Below, piece after piece: positions 11,017 through 25,173 of a stretch of DNA of 64,000 nucleotides. Positions within the stretch are counted from its first letter, which is position 1. Each line of letters begins with the position of its first letter. The notes under the pieces were generated by a model. The model did no database searches and was not told the DNA's origin. It saw only the letters and a program-made list of their open reading frames with translations. This DNA comes from Limonium bicolor (taxonomy: Eukaryota; Streptophyta; Magnoliopsida; Caryophyllales; Plumbaginaceae): assembly GCA_023374045.1 (NCBI GenBank), contig CM041777.1, positions 480,353,594 to 480,417,593 of the forward strand. The letters run 5' to 3'. A program made the translations under genes and the position numbers.

Positions 11017-14000
11017 TGAAATACCCCAAACCTTAATGTGTTAATTAATTATGAAATTATAATTTTCTAAGGTTAATTAAGTCCTTAAGATCATTGGTGA
11101 AGAAATGAAAACCAAAAAGAAAAAGAAAATGCGTATAAGTCACAAAAAACGTGGAAACGCGTATTTAATTATTTTAGGAGGTACATAACCTTATTAGGGT
11201 TATAAATATATTTTTATACCTTAATTACACATTAAGAACATGTGGGAAAAATTCTGGAAGAAAACGGATTCAAATAATGTGTTAAAACACTAACGGAGTC
11301 TTAAAGCGCATTTTTCGAGAAAACCCGAAAACGTGACCTTAAACAGTTAAATGACCCCGTAAAAATAATAGTTGATTTTATAATAATAATTAAACATTAA
11401 TGGGAGTATAATAACCATTAAAATTAAAGGAATGAGAAAATTCCGGAAAACGGTCCCGGTTAGTGAATAGTGCTAACCGGGTGAATAACGAGCGTTTTCT
11501 GTTATAAAAAACGAAAATGCTCCAGCGTGTTTATATTAGTGGGCCGGTTTTATTAATGTAAGCATCCCACTCACATGACTAGTTAGCTAATTAATTAAGT
11601 CAAGAGAGAGCCAAAATAACAAAGGGCACAAATACCCCTCACCCATCTCTCTCCTCCTTTATTTTTCTTCCCTCTCTCTCTTCTCTTTCCTCTCTTTCTT
11701 CCCAGCCGGCTCCTTCTTCTTCCCCAAGGCCACCGATTTTTCTCCTTTCTCCCATGGCTACTTCAACTTCAATGCCATGCCCAAGCTCCATTCGAGCTCC
11801 AAATCAAAAATAAATCACATATTCTTCTCCTCTCATCTCCTCTATCATTCTCTCTTTTCGAAATTTCAAAAGGATGAAGTTGACCTCCATGGTTTTCCCC
11901 ATTTGAAGAGAAAATGGCACCAATGTGAAGCTTGGAGCCTCCTCTTCCTTCTAAGGTAAAAATTTCCAAGAAAAAGTCATTTTTCCTTCATCTCATGGTG
12001 TAATCAATTTTTCACCATTTTGATACCTTGTTTTTCTCCTTGTTCTTGAGCTCCAAATTGATTCTTCAATGGTGGAGAAGTTCCCCTCTTGATTCAAGGG
12101 TGAAAATCCCTCTTGAAAGCTTCACAAAGGTAAACCCTAACCTTGTGTTCTAGCCCTGATTGATTTGAAATATTCCAAGGGTTTAGATAATTAATTGAGT
12201 GTGTTTTATGTTCTTGAATGTTGGGATGGAGTTTGGAAACTCCATGCCCTCTTAACCGATTTTGGAGAAGATATGGAGCAAGAGGAGAATTAAGGAAACT
12301 TGTGAAATTAAGGTAAGGAATCCACCTTAAACCTTGTTCTAAATTGTTTTAGTGTTTGGGATGGGTAAACAAATTAATAAACCCAAAATAGTGGATTGAA
12401 ATGTATGTTGGAATGTGTTTAATTGGTTTGGAGAGGTTGTGAATTAACGTTGAGTTGAGGGCCTTAAGAGCCAAATGTTTTAAGTTTGGGATTGATTGTG
12501 GTTCATTGAGATTATGGTGGTTGTATTGTTGTTGATGAATTTGAGGATGTGTTAAGTGCTGTTAGGACCCTTGAAAGGGTGTGGCTAGATGAGGGATGAA
12601 AATGATGGAAATTGATGAGGATGAATGTGTAGAGTTTTATGGGGAGGTTATGGCGAAATTTTGGTAGAAAATGAGTGTTTTGACTCTTTGATTTGGTGAT
12701 GTTTTTGGTTGATTTTAATGTGTGTATGATGCGTTAAAACCCCGTTGAAATGTGTTTTCGATGAGCTATTTTGCTACTATAAGTTATGTATGTTTTGTGG
12801 GGGATTTGTGGCTTGGTTCTAGTTGTTTTCCGTAATGGATTTTGCAGTTTTCGGTTTGTCCTAACATGTGTCCGAACATTGAAGTTCGGACATCATACGA
12901 CGGAAAATTTTCAGAACTCTCGACTTATGTCCGAACATGAAAGGTCGGACGCATGTTCGGACCAACCTTTGTTTTTGCATAACTTTTTCGTTTGAACTCC
13001 GTTTGAGTGCCGTTTGCGGCGTTGGATTCCTCTTTTCAAGTACTATCTGTTTTGACATGTTTTTGGCATATGTTTAGGTATATTCTTATTTGAAAATGAC
13101 CAATAATCTTTTGAACTCCATTTTTTTTTGCTCTATAAGTGTGCTTGAGCCTTCTAATGATGGGGGATTGGATGGTAATGGTTTTGGATGATGTTAGGCC
13201 TTGTTTTGGTGACATGTAAAGGCCTTAAGATGTGTAAACAAGTGTTAGGTTTGATGTGAGAGTTGTGAACTTAAGATCACAAGAGTAAAATTAAGTATAA
13301 CAGGGTAACGGGGTTAACCATGGGTGCATTAGTCGTTAAATAATTATGTTACCCCGATGTTAATGGAGATAGTTATAATGTTACCAGTTGTTCAAAGATT
13401 TTCAAGGAACATGTGATGGCACATTAGAGTGCACCTTCGGTGACAGGTATGGTTTTCTTGCAACCCGTGTCCTACCGGATTACACCGGCTTGTATGCCAA
13501 TGTGTTTTTCTGTGTGTTTGCCACCTTGCAAGATAAAGCATGAAATGAGTTTACAGTAATTCATTATTGTGGCGTAATTAATTCCGATACCGCTTAACCT
13601 TAGTTATGTGTTAAATACTAGATAACCGACCTTAGGTTCACATAAGAGTTCGGTATGCGGAATAAACGTCCCAACCCATGGGAACGTTCTAACTACGGCT
13701 ATCCGTGCGTTATTGTATGTTGTGACTATGCGTGATGTATGTGACTTGAATATGTTGTGATGTTGGATACTGTTATCCGTGTTGTTGAAATGGGAATGAT
13801 TTCCCTTATGTGTCTAACCGAGTTAGTAACACTATGTGACGTATGTATGTGATAAGTTCCATAAGGGAACCTCTAACTAATAAGTATATGTTATGTATGG
13901 AGAGGAATCCGGGTGTCCCAGTCGCGCGTATTGTTTGGGAGTTAATATATATATGTGAATTAACTCCCATCCTGTTATGTTAGGGTTGTTTTCCTTCATT

Positions 14001-14940
14001 GGATTTCGACCTCCCACTAGCTTAGCCAAAGCTTACCTACCCGACCTCCACATCGGGCTAGGAGGGAAATTATGTACAATGTTGGTAGGGTGTTGAAGCC
14101 TAAGTTCGCTTCGACTCCCTCTTTGTTATGTTACGGTTGTTCTTCCTCCTTGGATTACAACCACCACAAGCTTAACCAAGGCTTACCTACCTCATCACTA
14201 TTGGAGCTAGGGGGAAATTGTGTATGTTGTGTACGGTCCTATGAGGCCGTCACTCAAGTAAAGAAAAGGTATGTATGTTGTGCTCGGGCTTATATCACCC
14301 CGGCACTCCCTAAGTGAAGTTCATGTACTCTAAGAAGAGTGAAATTAGGTTGTGTATGTTATAAAGTGAAGTGTGTTGTTATGTTGAGCGTGCTAACCTT
14401 GTGTCTGTATTCTATTAATGAATGTTGCTTATAAGCATGATATGCGTGTGAGTTTGTGCATGTTTGAAATAAATCAACCGCATGCTAAGACGACAAATAG
14501 TTGTGCGTGGCCCGGTAGCATGCGGGCTGCGGGATTACCATACCAGCAAAGGTGCTGACCCCTTTGGGGGCTCCCATACTTTTCAGGTACAAGGAATTGG
14601 AAGCCGTTCGAGAGTAGGACGGGTAGTGTTTGTATGTGGTAGTCATGAGAATTGTGGATGTATTATAGGTGTAGTAAGACCGAAAATGTATCGGCGTTAG
14701 TTGGTAATTACTCGGTACAGTTGTAAAGTAAGTGTATAATGAATGTTGGACATGGAACGGGATTAATGTGTAGTTGCTCGGGAGTTTAGTCCATCAGACC
14801 GGTACAATGTATGTATGTTAGCGTTGTTAGCCACGTGGGTGGCTAACGGCGTGTAACACCAAAGAGTTAAGTTATGTTGTGAGTTGTGATTTCCGCTGCA
14901 ACGTGTTGTTAAGTGTGTTGTTAGTAGTTGGGGTGTTACA
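11017..14940 (+). repeat. E2 3' LTR, chromovirus type (3924 bp)
   Basis: Begins TGAAATACCCC directly after the PPT and ends GGGGTGTTACA, the termini shared by the chromovirus LTRs in this window. A pyrimidine-rich stretch (11640-11740) suggests a 5' leader. A hairpin island is at 12868-12963. No partner LTR is visible in the window; the E9 LTR (58677-63199) is a diverged relative on the other strand. It abuts the truncated E3 5' LTR with no intervening sequence. Confidence 0.8.
12868..12963. repeat. GTCCG/CGGAC hairpin pair in the E2 LTR
   Basis: First hairpin: arms TGTCCGAA and TTCGGACA (12869-12892), perfect 8 bp. Second: arms GTCCGAACATG (12929-12939) and CATGTTCGGAC (12952-12962), perfect 11 bp. 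Between them is 'cggaaaattttcag', a string that also recurs between the hairpins of the E9 LTR. Perfect arms in otherwise AT-rich sequence suggest a maintained structure. Confidence 0.75.
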
Positions 14941-17756
14941 AAACCAAAGAAGAGAAAAAGAGAAAGGCTTGAAAAACATAAGGTAAATGACTTACCTTGG
15001 GGTGGTTTAATGTCTTAAGGAATGGTGTTTAGATAGATACCAAATATAGCCTAGAGCTTACATTATATAATGGATTATGTTGCCTAGGAAATAACATGAT
15101 CATACTTGTGAAATTATGACTAAAGAGCCAATAGTAAATGAGTTAGTAAAATAGTTATAAGGTGAATTATAAGAGCCTTAATAATTGCTATGAGATTGTT
15201 GTCATGTAATCGCAGGTTGAAAGCTCTAAATGTGGGAAATTCAGTGTTTAAATTATGTCATTTAAGGGCCTAGGTTCCAAGCAATTTAAGTTTATGCTAT
15301 ATTTTGAATTGGTGTAGTTTAAGTGTAATTTGTGTGTAGAGAACATCCATTAAGGATTTTAATGTCTATGGTTGTTTAAGGATGAAAAACTATGCTTTTC
15401 GGCCTAATAATATACTAGGAAAGCTATGTCAAAATTTGGTAGAGAAACTAAGTGTTTTAAGTGTTCTAGTGACATATTATGACCTAGATTGTACTAGGAA
15501 TCATTAAGGGTTATTTTGGTGAAAATGAATGAACTAGGGTGTTCTTGAGGATTAGAATGACCTAGGGTAGTCTAAGAGGAATTGGAGGTTAGAATGGTGA
15601 ATTTAACACACCAAAATCATGGTATGAGAAGTGTTAAGACTTGTGTAAAATTTGAAGGAAGATGAGGTATAATGTCTTGTGCAAGTTAAGTAAGAACTAG
15701 AGAATATAACCTTGAGAATTTTGAGTAGCTTGAGTAAAAGAGGTAAAGATGACTAATGAAGCTTTTGGAGTGGTCAAAATGGTTGTGAGGAAACAACTGG
15801 GATAGTTAAGGTTTTAGGCAAAGTTTACATGTTGGAAGTGTAAGAAACTAAGTTTTAAGTGTTAAGAATTTAGTAAGAACTTGAGTAAATGATCAAGGAA
15901 TTGAGAATGAGTTTAGTGAATGAATTAAGGGAGATTAGAGTGTCAAATTAATGTTAAAGCATGCTAGAATACTTGTGGAAATGTTAGGAAAAGATTGGGT
16001 AAGAATTGAGGTTGAAACAGAGTTGAAAAACTGTAAAACTGGACACATTTAGTGTTGGTCCGGGTTTGCAAATCGGTACACAAACCCAGACCACACCAAA
16101 AACTAGGCAGAAGCTTATACCGTGACTTGGTCCGGGTTTACATCTCGGTACACAAACCCGGACCAGTCATAAAACATGGCAGAAAGTCATCCGATGAGTT
16201 GGTCTGGGTTTACAACCTCGGACACAAACCCGGACTAACCTAAAATTGCTACAGAATGTTGAAAAATGGGGTTCTAAGGTAGGGAATTGTTTGGTAATGA
16301 TATTATAAGGTTGTTAGGACTTAATTAATGACATATAATGGTCATTAGGAGCATAAACAAGATTAGGAAATAAAGAGAAGTAAATGACTTATGAGATTAA
16401 GATTAAACTACAATGACTTAGTGTTTATTAATCGGGAATCATTAGTGATTAGTTAAGCTAGGTTAATTAAAAGTAATTAACCACCCAATTGGATGAATAT
16501 TATAGGATTTGAGTATTTGGATTCCGGAGAAGATTAGACAAACGACGACCGACGGTGAACGGTATGGTTTTCTTGTAGCTTGGTTGCTAACGAGGTGTCC
16601 CTCGGCTTGTGTGCTATTTGTTTAAATGTTTTCGACTAAACAAGATAAGGCATGCAACCGATTTACCGTGTTTCTTGTGTGTTTGCATTATACTAACACA
16701 CTTGACCTTGAGTTCATTTACTAACTACGCTTAGTAAACAATTATATGAGAACAAAATACACTCCCCGTTATTGGTTGGTTAATACCCGGAAAAGGTTTA
16801 ACTAACAAACATGTCTTCGAGACTTCTACTAACTGAACTTGCGGGGGCGAGGAATCCGGGATGGTCCGGTCACATGTGTTTGAAGGAGGAGGTCGGTATC
16901 TGTATCAGATCCGGTTTCCATTAAGACTTGTCTTCGGACTTGTCGCCAAGAGTCGACATATACACTCCGCCACCTCGAATTTCTGATCGTGGTGGAAGGC
17001 ATATTATGAGGGTGTAGTGGGATCACCTCAATCCCAATTTAAGAAAAATTGTTTTATTTAAACCAATGGAGTTAATAGCTCATTGGCTAAGGTTGCTTTT
17101 GACCCGACAAAAATAAACAATGGATTAAGTATAACCAATTCTAATTAAATATAGGTTGACTTATTTGAGATGAAGTTTGAGATGAGAACTAAATGTTTCT
17201 CGATTTAAGGAGTTAAAAGACCTAACTCACTTACTTAATGAATGTCCATTACGATGTTCGAATTGTTTGAGATATGCGCACTTCTTGTGATTGTGTTGTG
17301 TTTATTATACTTCTTATATTGTTGTATTAATAATCAATCGCTTGTTTACGAAAAAGTAGTCGTGCGTAGCCCCGTTAGCTTGGGGGCTACACGTTAATCG
17401 TACCAGCGAAGCTGCTGAGCCCCTCGGGGCATCCATATTAATTTTGCAGGCAAACGTCCACAGAAGACCCACCTTGAGAGTAGGAGCGGGTAGACTTATG
17501 ATGCGCTTTACTTTTTGTCTACGGGTTGTGCATGTACACCCATTAGTTGATAGTTGCAGTTTTTAGCAAACTATGTTAGACTTGAGATACTTGATACTCG
17601 GTTGGTATTTTGGTGAAGTGTTGTAAATATTTAAGTTCAGTATATTCTGGATATTCAGACTGTAGCAAGGTACTGGATGATATAGTTTAATTCCGCTACG
17701 ATGTTGATATATATAATAGTAGGTTTATGCGATAATCACGGTTATATGAGTTGGGG
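14941..17756 (+). repeat. E3 5' LTR, left-truncated major part
   Basis: Aligns with 50843-53645 of the E3 3' LTR with few differences. The first about 1.2 kb of the LTR is missing: homology starts exactly where the E2 LTR ends, at 'aaaccaaag'. The right end is cut at 17756 by E4; the last 7 bp of the LTR (tgctaca) lie at 39786-39792. It contains the three-unit hairpin array at 16055-16245. Confidence 0.85.
16055..16245. repeat. Three 72-bp units, each a TGGTCCGGGTTT hairpin
   Basis: Each unit carries arms close to TGGTCCGGGTTT and AAACCCGGACCA around a short 'cggtaca' or 'cggaca' loop region, followed by 'ggcag(a)a'. Units start at 16055, 16127 and 16199. The same array occurs at 51958-52142 in the 3' LTR. 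This is the E3 version of the hairpin islands seen in other LTR families here. Confidence 0.8.
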
Positions 17757-20700
17757 TGTAACACCCCTACTAAATCGGCTCCTAATTATAATATAAATGT
17801 CGCCCATAATAAATAAATCGCAGCGGTAAATAACAGACTGTCGCTCTAATGGTGTCACTGTTATCACTCGCCCATACGGGTGATAACGAGTTACATGATA
17901 ATCAACTTGCGAAACGTATTCCCGCAATGACCACAAGAGATAGATAGTAGTGCTTAAACAATTTAAAACAAATCCAACAACAACCGATTATTACAGACCG
18001 TACTAGTGAGCATCTAACCAAAATACACCTCGGTTTACACAACCCGAGTCCAAAACAGCGTTAGTATCAAACCGTACCAAGTTTTAACCAACAGTAATAT
18101 CACAACCGTCGCCCGCGTCGACCCACCAGCTAATCTCCTGAAATAAAAATGGTTTGTGGTATGAAATCAGCCCCTGCTGAGTATGTTATCACATGCCCCG
18201 TCATGCCTCCTCAAACCCCTCAATTAATTGGTCGAGGGCATGAGATTCGTCACATGCAATACTATTTTAATATTTAAACTGTAAAACATTTAACACTAAT
18301 ATCCATACAATAACACAACCATCAATACACATAATATAACCACACAGTATAACCAATGAACAACAAGGCGATACAACGAGAACAATAAACAAGTATTAAT
18401 TCCCGTCCATGGTGTAGAAACCAATATTGTTTGCCACTGTACAAGTCTCAACTGTATTAAGTGTTCAGTTATGCCTAGTGACAACGTCTCGTTAAAAACG
18501 ACGAGTCCCTAAATTACCCATATATTATGGCGGGTCACCCACGGCAGTAGCCACTCCAGCGGTAGAGTCTCCGACCAACGAGCCATTCTAGCTCAGGGAA
18601 ATTTTCTTGATACTTACGGACCCGTACGCGGACATCCTGGTATCGTTTTTGTGATCACAGCGCGCACCAAGAGCCACATCCTCTTGGCTTTGTTATGTTT
18701 AATTAATTAATTATACCATCGCATCGCATTACCAAATTTCCTAACACAGCAGACTAAGGTCATTAGTCCAATCCGGAGTCTGTAAACTCGGGATCCAGTG
18801 TTAGATACGAGAGCGGCGTTTTAAAAGGCCAATGCTCCGTATTAAAGTCTCGGATAATATGTATATCTTATTATCCTAGTGCTACAACGTTTTTCTGACG
18901 ATCCTTATATTTCATATAAGATAGCACCATAGCCGCTAGTTGTTTTATATAGGTTCATATACGAACCAATACTGTTAACTCAACAACAGTAATTAATAAG
19001 CATCTATAAATATACAGTTCATGCATATTAATTAACACATTCAGACAAACAATCTTATCACAGATCACACAGAAGTCAACTGAGGAAGCCCTCAGAGACA
19101 ATCAGAGACACATAACAACATACCGTTCACCTTGATTGTATTACGGTGGAGTATGAATCAGCTAGATCCGATGCTCCGTGTGTCGCCTCTAACAGTCTAA
19201 ACAATACATAACGCTACTGATTAGCATCCCGTATAACAACATAACTCTACGGTACCCCGTACCGTCACTAACACCTCCCGGTTAATCCCCCGTTATTAAC
19301 TGTCAACGTTTGTCGGGTTTTCGGCTTAACTCGAGATTTAGAAAAATGTTATATTACATGCATAGTCTTGTCTCGTATATTTATATACTTATTATTGAAC
19401 TTTGTTATCACATGTAACTTAATGTTTATTTGTATATCATATAGTTTGTTTCTATATTGCATGTATGATTCTTTATCATGTGTTATACATCTCACCTTAG
19501 TATTTATTTTTCTAAGGTTTGTTTTTTTTTCCAAGTTCAATGTGGTATAATTCATATTTAAACAATGCTTTGAATTATATAAATCCTTATTATTCCATGT
19601 ATACTCCTAACATTAGAATTCCATATCCAATGTTTGTAATTCTTTTCCCTTTATCTTATATCATTTTAATTATGAAAGTACATGGTTATTGAACCATATT
19701 ATATTTTCTACACCATAACATTTATTTATTTACACACATATTATGGAACTATTTATTATATGGTAAGTCTTTATAATATACTCAATCTCTTTTAATGAAT
19801 ATTTCTTATATTATAAATGTTACACCCTTTATAACATTAAAACCATATTATAAATTTTATTTAAAAATGCCCATATTACCGAACAACACTTATCTTTATA
19901 AGTATTTACTAAATCCACCACATAATTAATATAATGTTATATTATAGCTATATAACATATATTATGACATTTAAGTCATTAAAACAATTATAACCTATAG
20001 TTATATTTTGTTATAAAATACCAAACAGCCCTTATATTATTCGGCTTTCACTATACACCACTAAACTTCTATAAATCACAAATCAACCCCAAATTACATT
20101 TCATTGTTACACTTATACTATATACCTTATATTATAATCCTTAAACCTTAATATTATTATAACCTATAGTTTTTAAAGGCTATAATTTTCGAACATACCC
20201 TAGGACTGTTTTAATTAAATCCCCACCACCAAACTTTGTATATTTACCAAATCTTCCCAATTAATAATACATAGTTTTCTAATGCCATTAAAACTATAAT
20301 TATACACATGTCTTTAAAAATCTATATATAACTCCAAAAATTACCAAACTATACCAAAAGGTTATAAATTTTATTCCTAACCTTATACTTTCTATAAATC
20401 TCGGTTTTTACCCATTTGTTACCCATTTGTAACAATGTTATAAAATATCATATATTATACTTATATAATTCATATAAACTCCAAATTTAGCCAAATAAAC
20501 TTCTAAAAATTCCTAATAACTTAAGGACTGTACTAAATCCCACTTAGTACCCCAAAGTTTCGGAAATCACATTATAGCCCCATCTCTTATAAATCTTTTA
20601 CAATTTAATAACTATCTTAATATAAGGTAGTATTTTAATTTCTTAAATTCTCCAAACTTGGTCAAAGTCTCCTATATAGTCAACTTTGACTTCTAATTCC

Positions 20701-22763
20701 AAATTGGACCCAAACTCTCGGTAATTACCAAACATGCCCTATACCTTTCTATTTTTACAATTTTGACACAAAACTTTATAAAATGTTATAATTTTTATTA
20801 AATTCATTTAAAACCTAAATTCCTCTAAATTAAGCCCACGGCTTATATTTTAACCAGTAATTACGGTTTGGCCCCAAACTTAGTTTATAAGCATAAATCT
20901 AACTAAATAAGCTTATAAACTTAAATTAAAATGGCCTATGACATGGCCTTATTACAACTTGCTTTATAACATAAAATTACATATAAATTGCTCAAAATAT
21001 AGTATAAGCTCAGGCCTTGCTGTAGCTTAATATTTTTCCACATAATGTCAATTTGACCATTATGTTAATTAAATCACTTAAATGACTAGCTTAATTTATC
21101 TTAGTCATTTTTTTCCATTTTTAGGTTAATATAACCCATATTATTAACTCCACTCTCGGCATAGTTAATATATATGCTAAGAAATCATAAAATCATAAGT
21201 TTTAAGGTGTTTATACCTTGATTTCTCCTTGTATGAGCTCGGCAGCTTAGAGGAAAATTCACCACATCATTTAGACATGTTTAATACATCAAAATAAGAT
21301 ATGTTTATACTCCAAGCTTGAGCTTAACCATAAGGAACAATTAATGTAAGATTTAAGGCAAAAATCACCTTAAAAAATGCAAGGGAACTTCCAAAGGGAT
21401 TCGGCCTGAATTAAACACAGCACAAGGTGTTAAATTCACCATATAAACATAGGAAATAGCTAGAAACAAACAAGCTGCCTTGGTATTAGGTTTTACCTTG
21501 GAAAAATGCCTTAAAGAAGGGATTTGCTTAGATCTCGGCCACCCTTGCTCCAAATGGCTAACCAACTGGATGAACATGAAAATATGAAGATTATGAGTGT
21601 ATAGACTTATAAAAATCAAGAGAAGAAACCGGATGGAGAAAGGAGAAGCTTAAGGTATGTTTTTACCTTAAAATGCAAATTTGGAAACCTTGGTCCCTTA
21701 ACTTGTTTCAGCCGAGTTTGGTTGTTGCTCGAGGTCTAAAATACTGAGAATAAGCCATAGGAAGTGATAAGTCACGAGATCTAAGTGTAGGTAGTGAAGA
21801 GATGAAGAAAAGAGCTAAAATATGCCTTAAACCATTACCTTAGGAGCTTAAGAGATTGAATTGTCTTCCTAACTCAAGAACACAGCTTGAGAGGGTCTGG
21901 ATACTCAGTGAGCTTGGCTGAATGGTGAAAGAGGCAAGGGAATGATTGAAATGAGCTTAAATGATTGAAAAAGTAACTTTTGCTTATTTTATGTTTGTAA
22001 TGACTAATGACTCATCAAAGGGGATTGGCATCGGTTATCGGAGGGGCAAAGGTTGGTCTCACACGGTTTGGAGGCTGATTCAATCAAGGAGCAAGTGTGT
22101 ATAGTTTAGACCATAATATTAGAAAGGTAAAAGGTAGTCTCCTTAAATTAAGGAGTGGTGTTGGAGACTTGTCCCTTGTATGTGCAAGTGGCGAATTCAA
22201 ACTCCTCTTGATTGTGGCTGCCGATTCCATGTGGTCCAAGGGGTAAAACTTTGACCTCTTGACCATTCTTATTCAATGTTGACTCAAACGGGCCCCCTTT
22301 TAGGGTTTTATTAATATTTTAATATTAAATTTGTAAAAATTTGTAAATTTGTGGAATTAAATTTCTAATATGATATAATGTGATATATTATCATATCTAA
22401 AGGTAATTATAACCTTTAAGCCCATTAAAAACCAATTTAGAAGGCAATTACACAAAAACGTGCTTTAAGTTGTTTTTAGTGCACATTTTGTGTTGCAAGG
22501 TGCTTCTGAGCTAATTTTCTTTGAGAATAGTTTTGTTGTGTTTCTTACTTCATATAATACTTAGAATCCACTTTGGATCCTATTTGAGGTCATACAATCT
22601 TTATGGTGCTTTAAAGCACATTTTTTGGCTTTACCGATCTTAAGGCATGTTTTGCCTTGTTGAGATCTTCTAGATTGTTCCCCATTGGTATTTAGATGTT
22701 TATTAACAATCTAAGATCATTAGTAGATCATTTAATTAAGTTTTTAAGGTTAGGGGTATTTCA
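17757..22763 (-). repeat. 3' LTR of E4 (5007 bp)
   Basis: On the + strand it begins TGTAACACCCC and ends GGGGTATTTCA. It aligns along its whole length with 34807-39780, with scattered substitutions and indels; for example, about 45 bp near 21575-21620 is absent from the 5' LTR. AT-rich with no coding sequence; all ORFs within it are chance. Confidence 0.92.
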
Positions 22764-23151
22764 GTCTACCCCCCTTAAAAAGGCTTCATCCCGAAGTCCT
22801 TAATCATCTACAGTCCACCTAAGGAATCAAGTTCCACTAAGTAACCAAACAGTCCATCGCTAGGGAGTAACTCCCACTAGGTTCAGACCTAGTCTATACA
22901 TACAGCACATATAAAATAGCTAAACTCATGGTATAAACTCATTCATATCACAGCACTAAACAAGGTGCACATCCAATTCATCAACAAAAGTACTCAGCGG
23001 TACTATATATATATTCAAACACGTGCACTAAGGCACATACATAAGATGTATTAAACATACAATCATCCAAACAACATGTATGACGCAGCATACTACCAAA
23101 ACACCATAAAACAAAACCTAATGCATAACATATGCGCAAGCCAAGTGGTGT
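22764..23151 (-). other. E4 PPT and 3' untranslated tail
   Basis: On the minus strand the stretch next to the 3' LTR reads TTTTTAAGGGGGGTAGAC (22764-22781), a typical plant Ty3/gypsy polypurine tract. A 'cttcgggatgaagcc' dyad precedes it, similar to that before the E2 and E3 PPTs. The rest is noncoding. Confidence 0.75.
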
Positions 23152-23593
23152 CTACCCCCTTAAAAGGGTTTGACCACGAACCCGTACAAGTATCACTGCT
23201 ACTACTCGAAGAGTGCGGGATACTTCGCTCTCATGGAGTCCTCTAACTCCCATGTAGCCTCCTTCACTCATGGTTCGACCAGAGAACCTTGACCATGCTA
23301 ACGGTCTTGTTCCTAGTCTGCCTCGTCTTCGTATCGAGAATGCGGAGTGGTACTTCCTCATAAGTAGAGCGGGGTCCAACTCTAAAGTCTCTGGCTGTAA
23401 CACGTGCGATGGGTGGGGCACATACTTCTTCAATTGTGAAACGTGAAAGACGTCGTGCACCCTCCCGAGCTCTGCTGGCAAATCCAGTCTATAGGCTAAC
23501 GGGCCCACTCGCTCCCTAATCGCATAAGGTCCAACAAACTTCGGGCTCAACTTTCCCTTCTGCCCGAACCAGAATATCCCCTTCATGGGTGAC
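23152..23593 (-). pseudogene. E4 integrase C-terminal part, broken
   Basis: On the minus strand this continues the integrase interrupted by E5. Visible features are the GPY/F-type module ([13 protein letters not shown]) and the conserved [13 protein letters not shown] motif. Downstream, the reading frame is lost after about residue 80, and the expected chromodomain tail (a VKVLWSN motif) continues in another frame, so at least one frameshift is present. The E3 counterpart at 49021-49309 keeps this tail in frame. The first 5 bp inside E5's left boundary are the TSD gtgac. Confidence 0.8.
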
Positions 23594-25173
23594 TGCAGAA
23601 GTGTATATCTGAGTGGTTAGAACTGGTGTAATTAACATAAAAGAAAAGAAATTAAAACTCAAAATAAACGTCGGGCTGCAAACAAATCCCGGTCGTGGTA
23701 GTATAGTAAAAATGTAAGCGACCGGATATCGAACCGTGGGACTAATGTACATATTGTAGTACCTAAGCATGTCACAAAAAGGGGGGATTAATTGACTTGT
23801 TTTTATAAATAAAAAGGGAAGATAAAATAAACTAAGTTAACAGATAAACTAAATGGGACTCTGGTTCACGTTAATATAATATCTGCTCTTTCATGCTAGG
23901 TTTACTGGTTTAATTATAATTGTTTGGCAAGATTCCTGTTTTTATCTTAAGGTCCGATGAAAACTCATAAGAACTCGTTCCAGTTATGCAAGGTCCGATG
24001 AAAACTCAAGCACCCACTGGTGGACGGCAGAGGAGTATGAGGAATTTTATTCTTGCAACTGAAAATACTAACTTATTAAATCATAATAAGCTTTCTCCAG
24101 ATTTACGGCTTAATTAACCTAGCTATTTATCACCGGTCTGATCAAAATAGACTTAGCAAGCAATTTAATAAATTCATGAGGTTAAAAAGATGCGAGATAA
24201 CCTTTAAGCGTAACAAACTGTACTAAAATTAAAACCAGTAAAACATATTGCATAATTAATACAGAAACATAGTAATTATTCCTAGAGTATACGTAAACTA
24301 GCCTAACATATTAAATAGAGATCTGCTATTTAAATACGAGAGACTAGAAGTGAAACTAATGAAATGAAAAGAAACAAATGAAGAAGCGGGAGAATAGAAT
24401 GGAATGAACGAGTGAATGAAAGTGTAGTGGTTCGAAGATGGATTGATGGGGTGAATTGGAACTCCGGAAGGAACCACGGAAGGAACCTCCGGAAGGACAC
24501 TGGAGAAGATGAATGGAGCGTGGCTTTTATAGAGGAAGGAAAAGAAGAGGCAGTAGATAGGGAACACCGCGTGAGGAATTGATTGAGGCGGCAGAAAGAA
24601 AGAGCTGGACGGTGAAAGGATTTGCTTATTGATTGCTTCATTAATTGCAGGGGACAGAGCTGCAACGCGTGAGTGATTTAAGGTGGGCGCCGACTGCTAA
24701 TGGATATGGCAGCAACTTGCAGACAGTCGGCGAAGAAGATAACCCGTCGCGTCAATTTCCAGCTGACGCGTCCGCCTTGTTGTCCGCCTTATATGGGGCG
24801 GTTCCTGCTCTCAGGTCCTCACTGTTGTCTCACGTCCGCATGTGTTGCATGGGTGGTCTCCTCTCCTCACGTCCGCCTAGACTGATGCGGTACTGGGGCG
24901 GTTGCCTCTCAGAGCTGTCCGCCTAAGGAGACGCGGACAAGAGGGCGGACACGCACATAAATAAGGCCACTGCGTGCTTCTCGGGTGGCTCTGTTTAATC
25001 CTTTATAATATATGTCTTATTTGGCATTTTTCCTACATTTTAACACATATAATACATCAGTTAATAACAACATAATTATAGGAAAACCCAAGATAAATGA
25101 GAAACATTACTAAAAATGCTACAAATTATATGGTGATTAAACCTTAATAAGTCTATATGTTTTGCACTTATCA
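23594..25173 (-). repeat. 3' LTR of E5
   Basis: On the + strand, TGCAGAAGTG to CACTTATCA. On the minus strand a TATA box (TATAAAAG, 24524-24531) lies about 640 bp into the LTR and a GTCCG/CGGAC island (24765-24960) lies upstream of it, in U3. The Leu- and Ser-rich ORFs here are chance. Confidence 0.92.
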
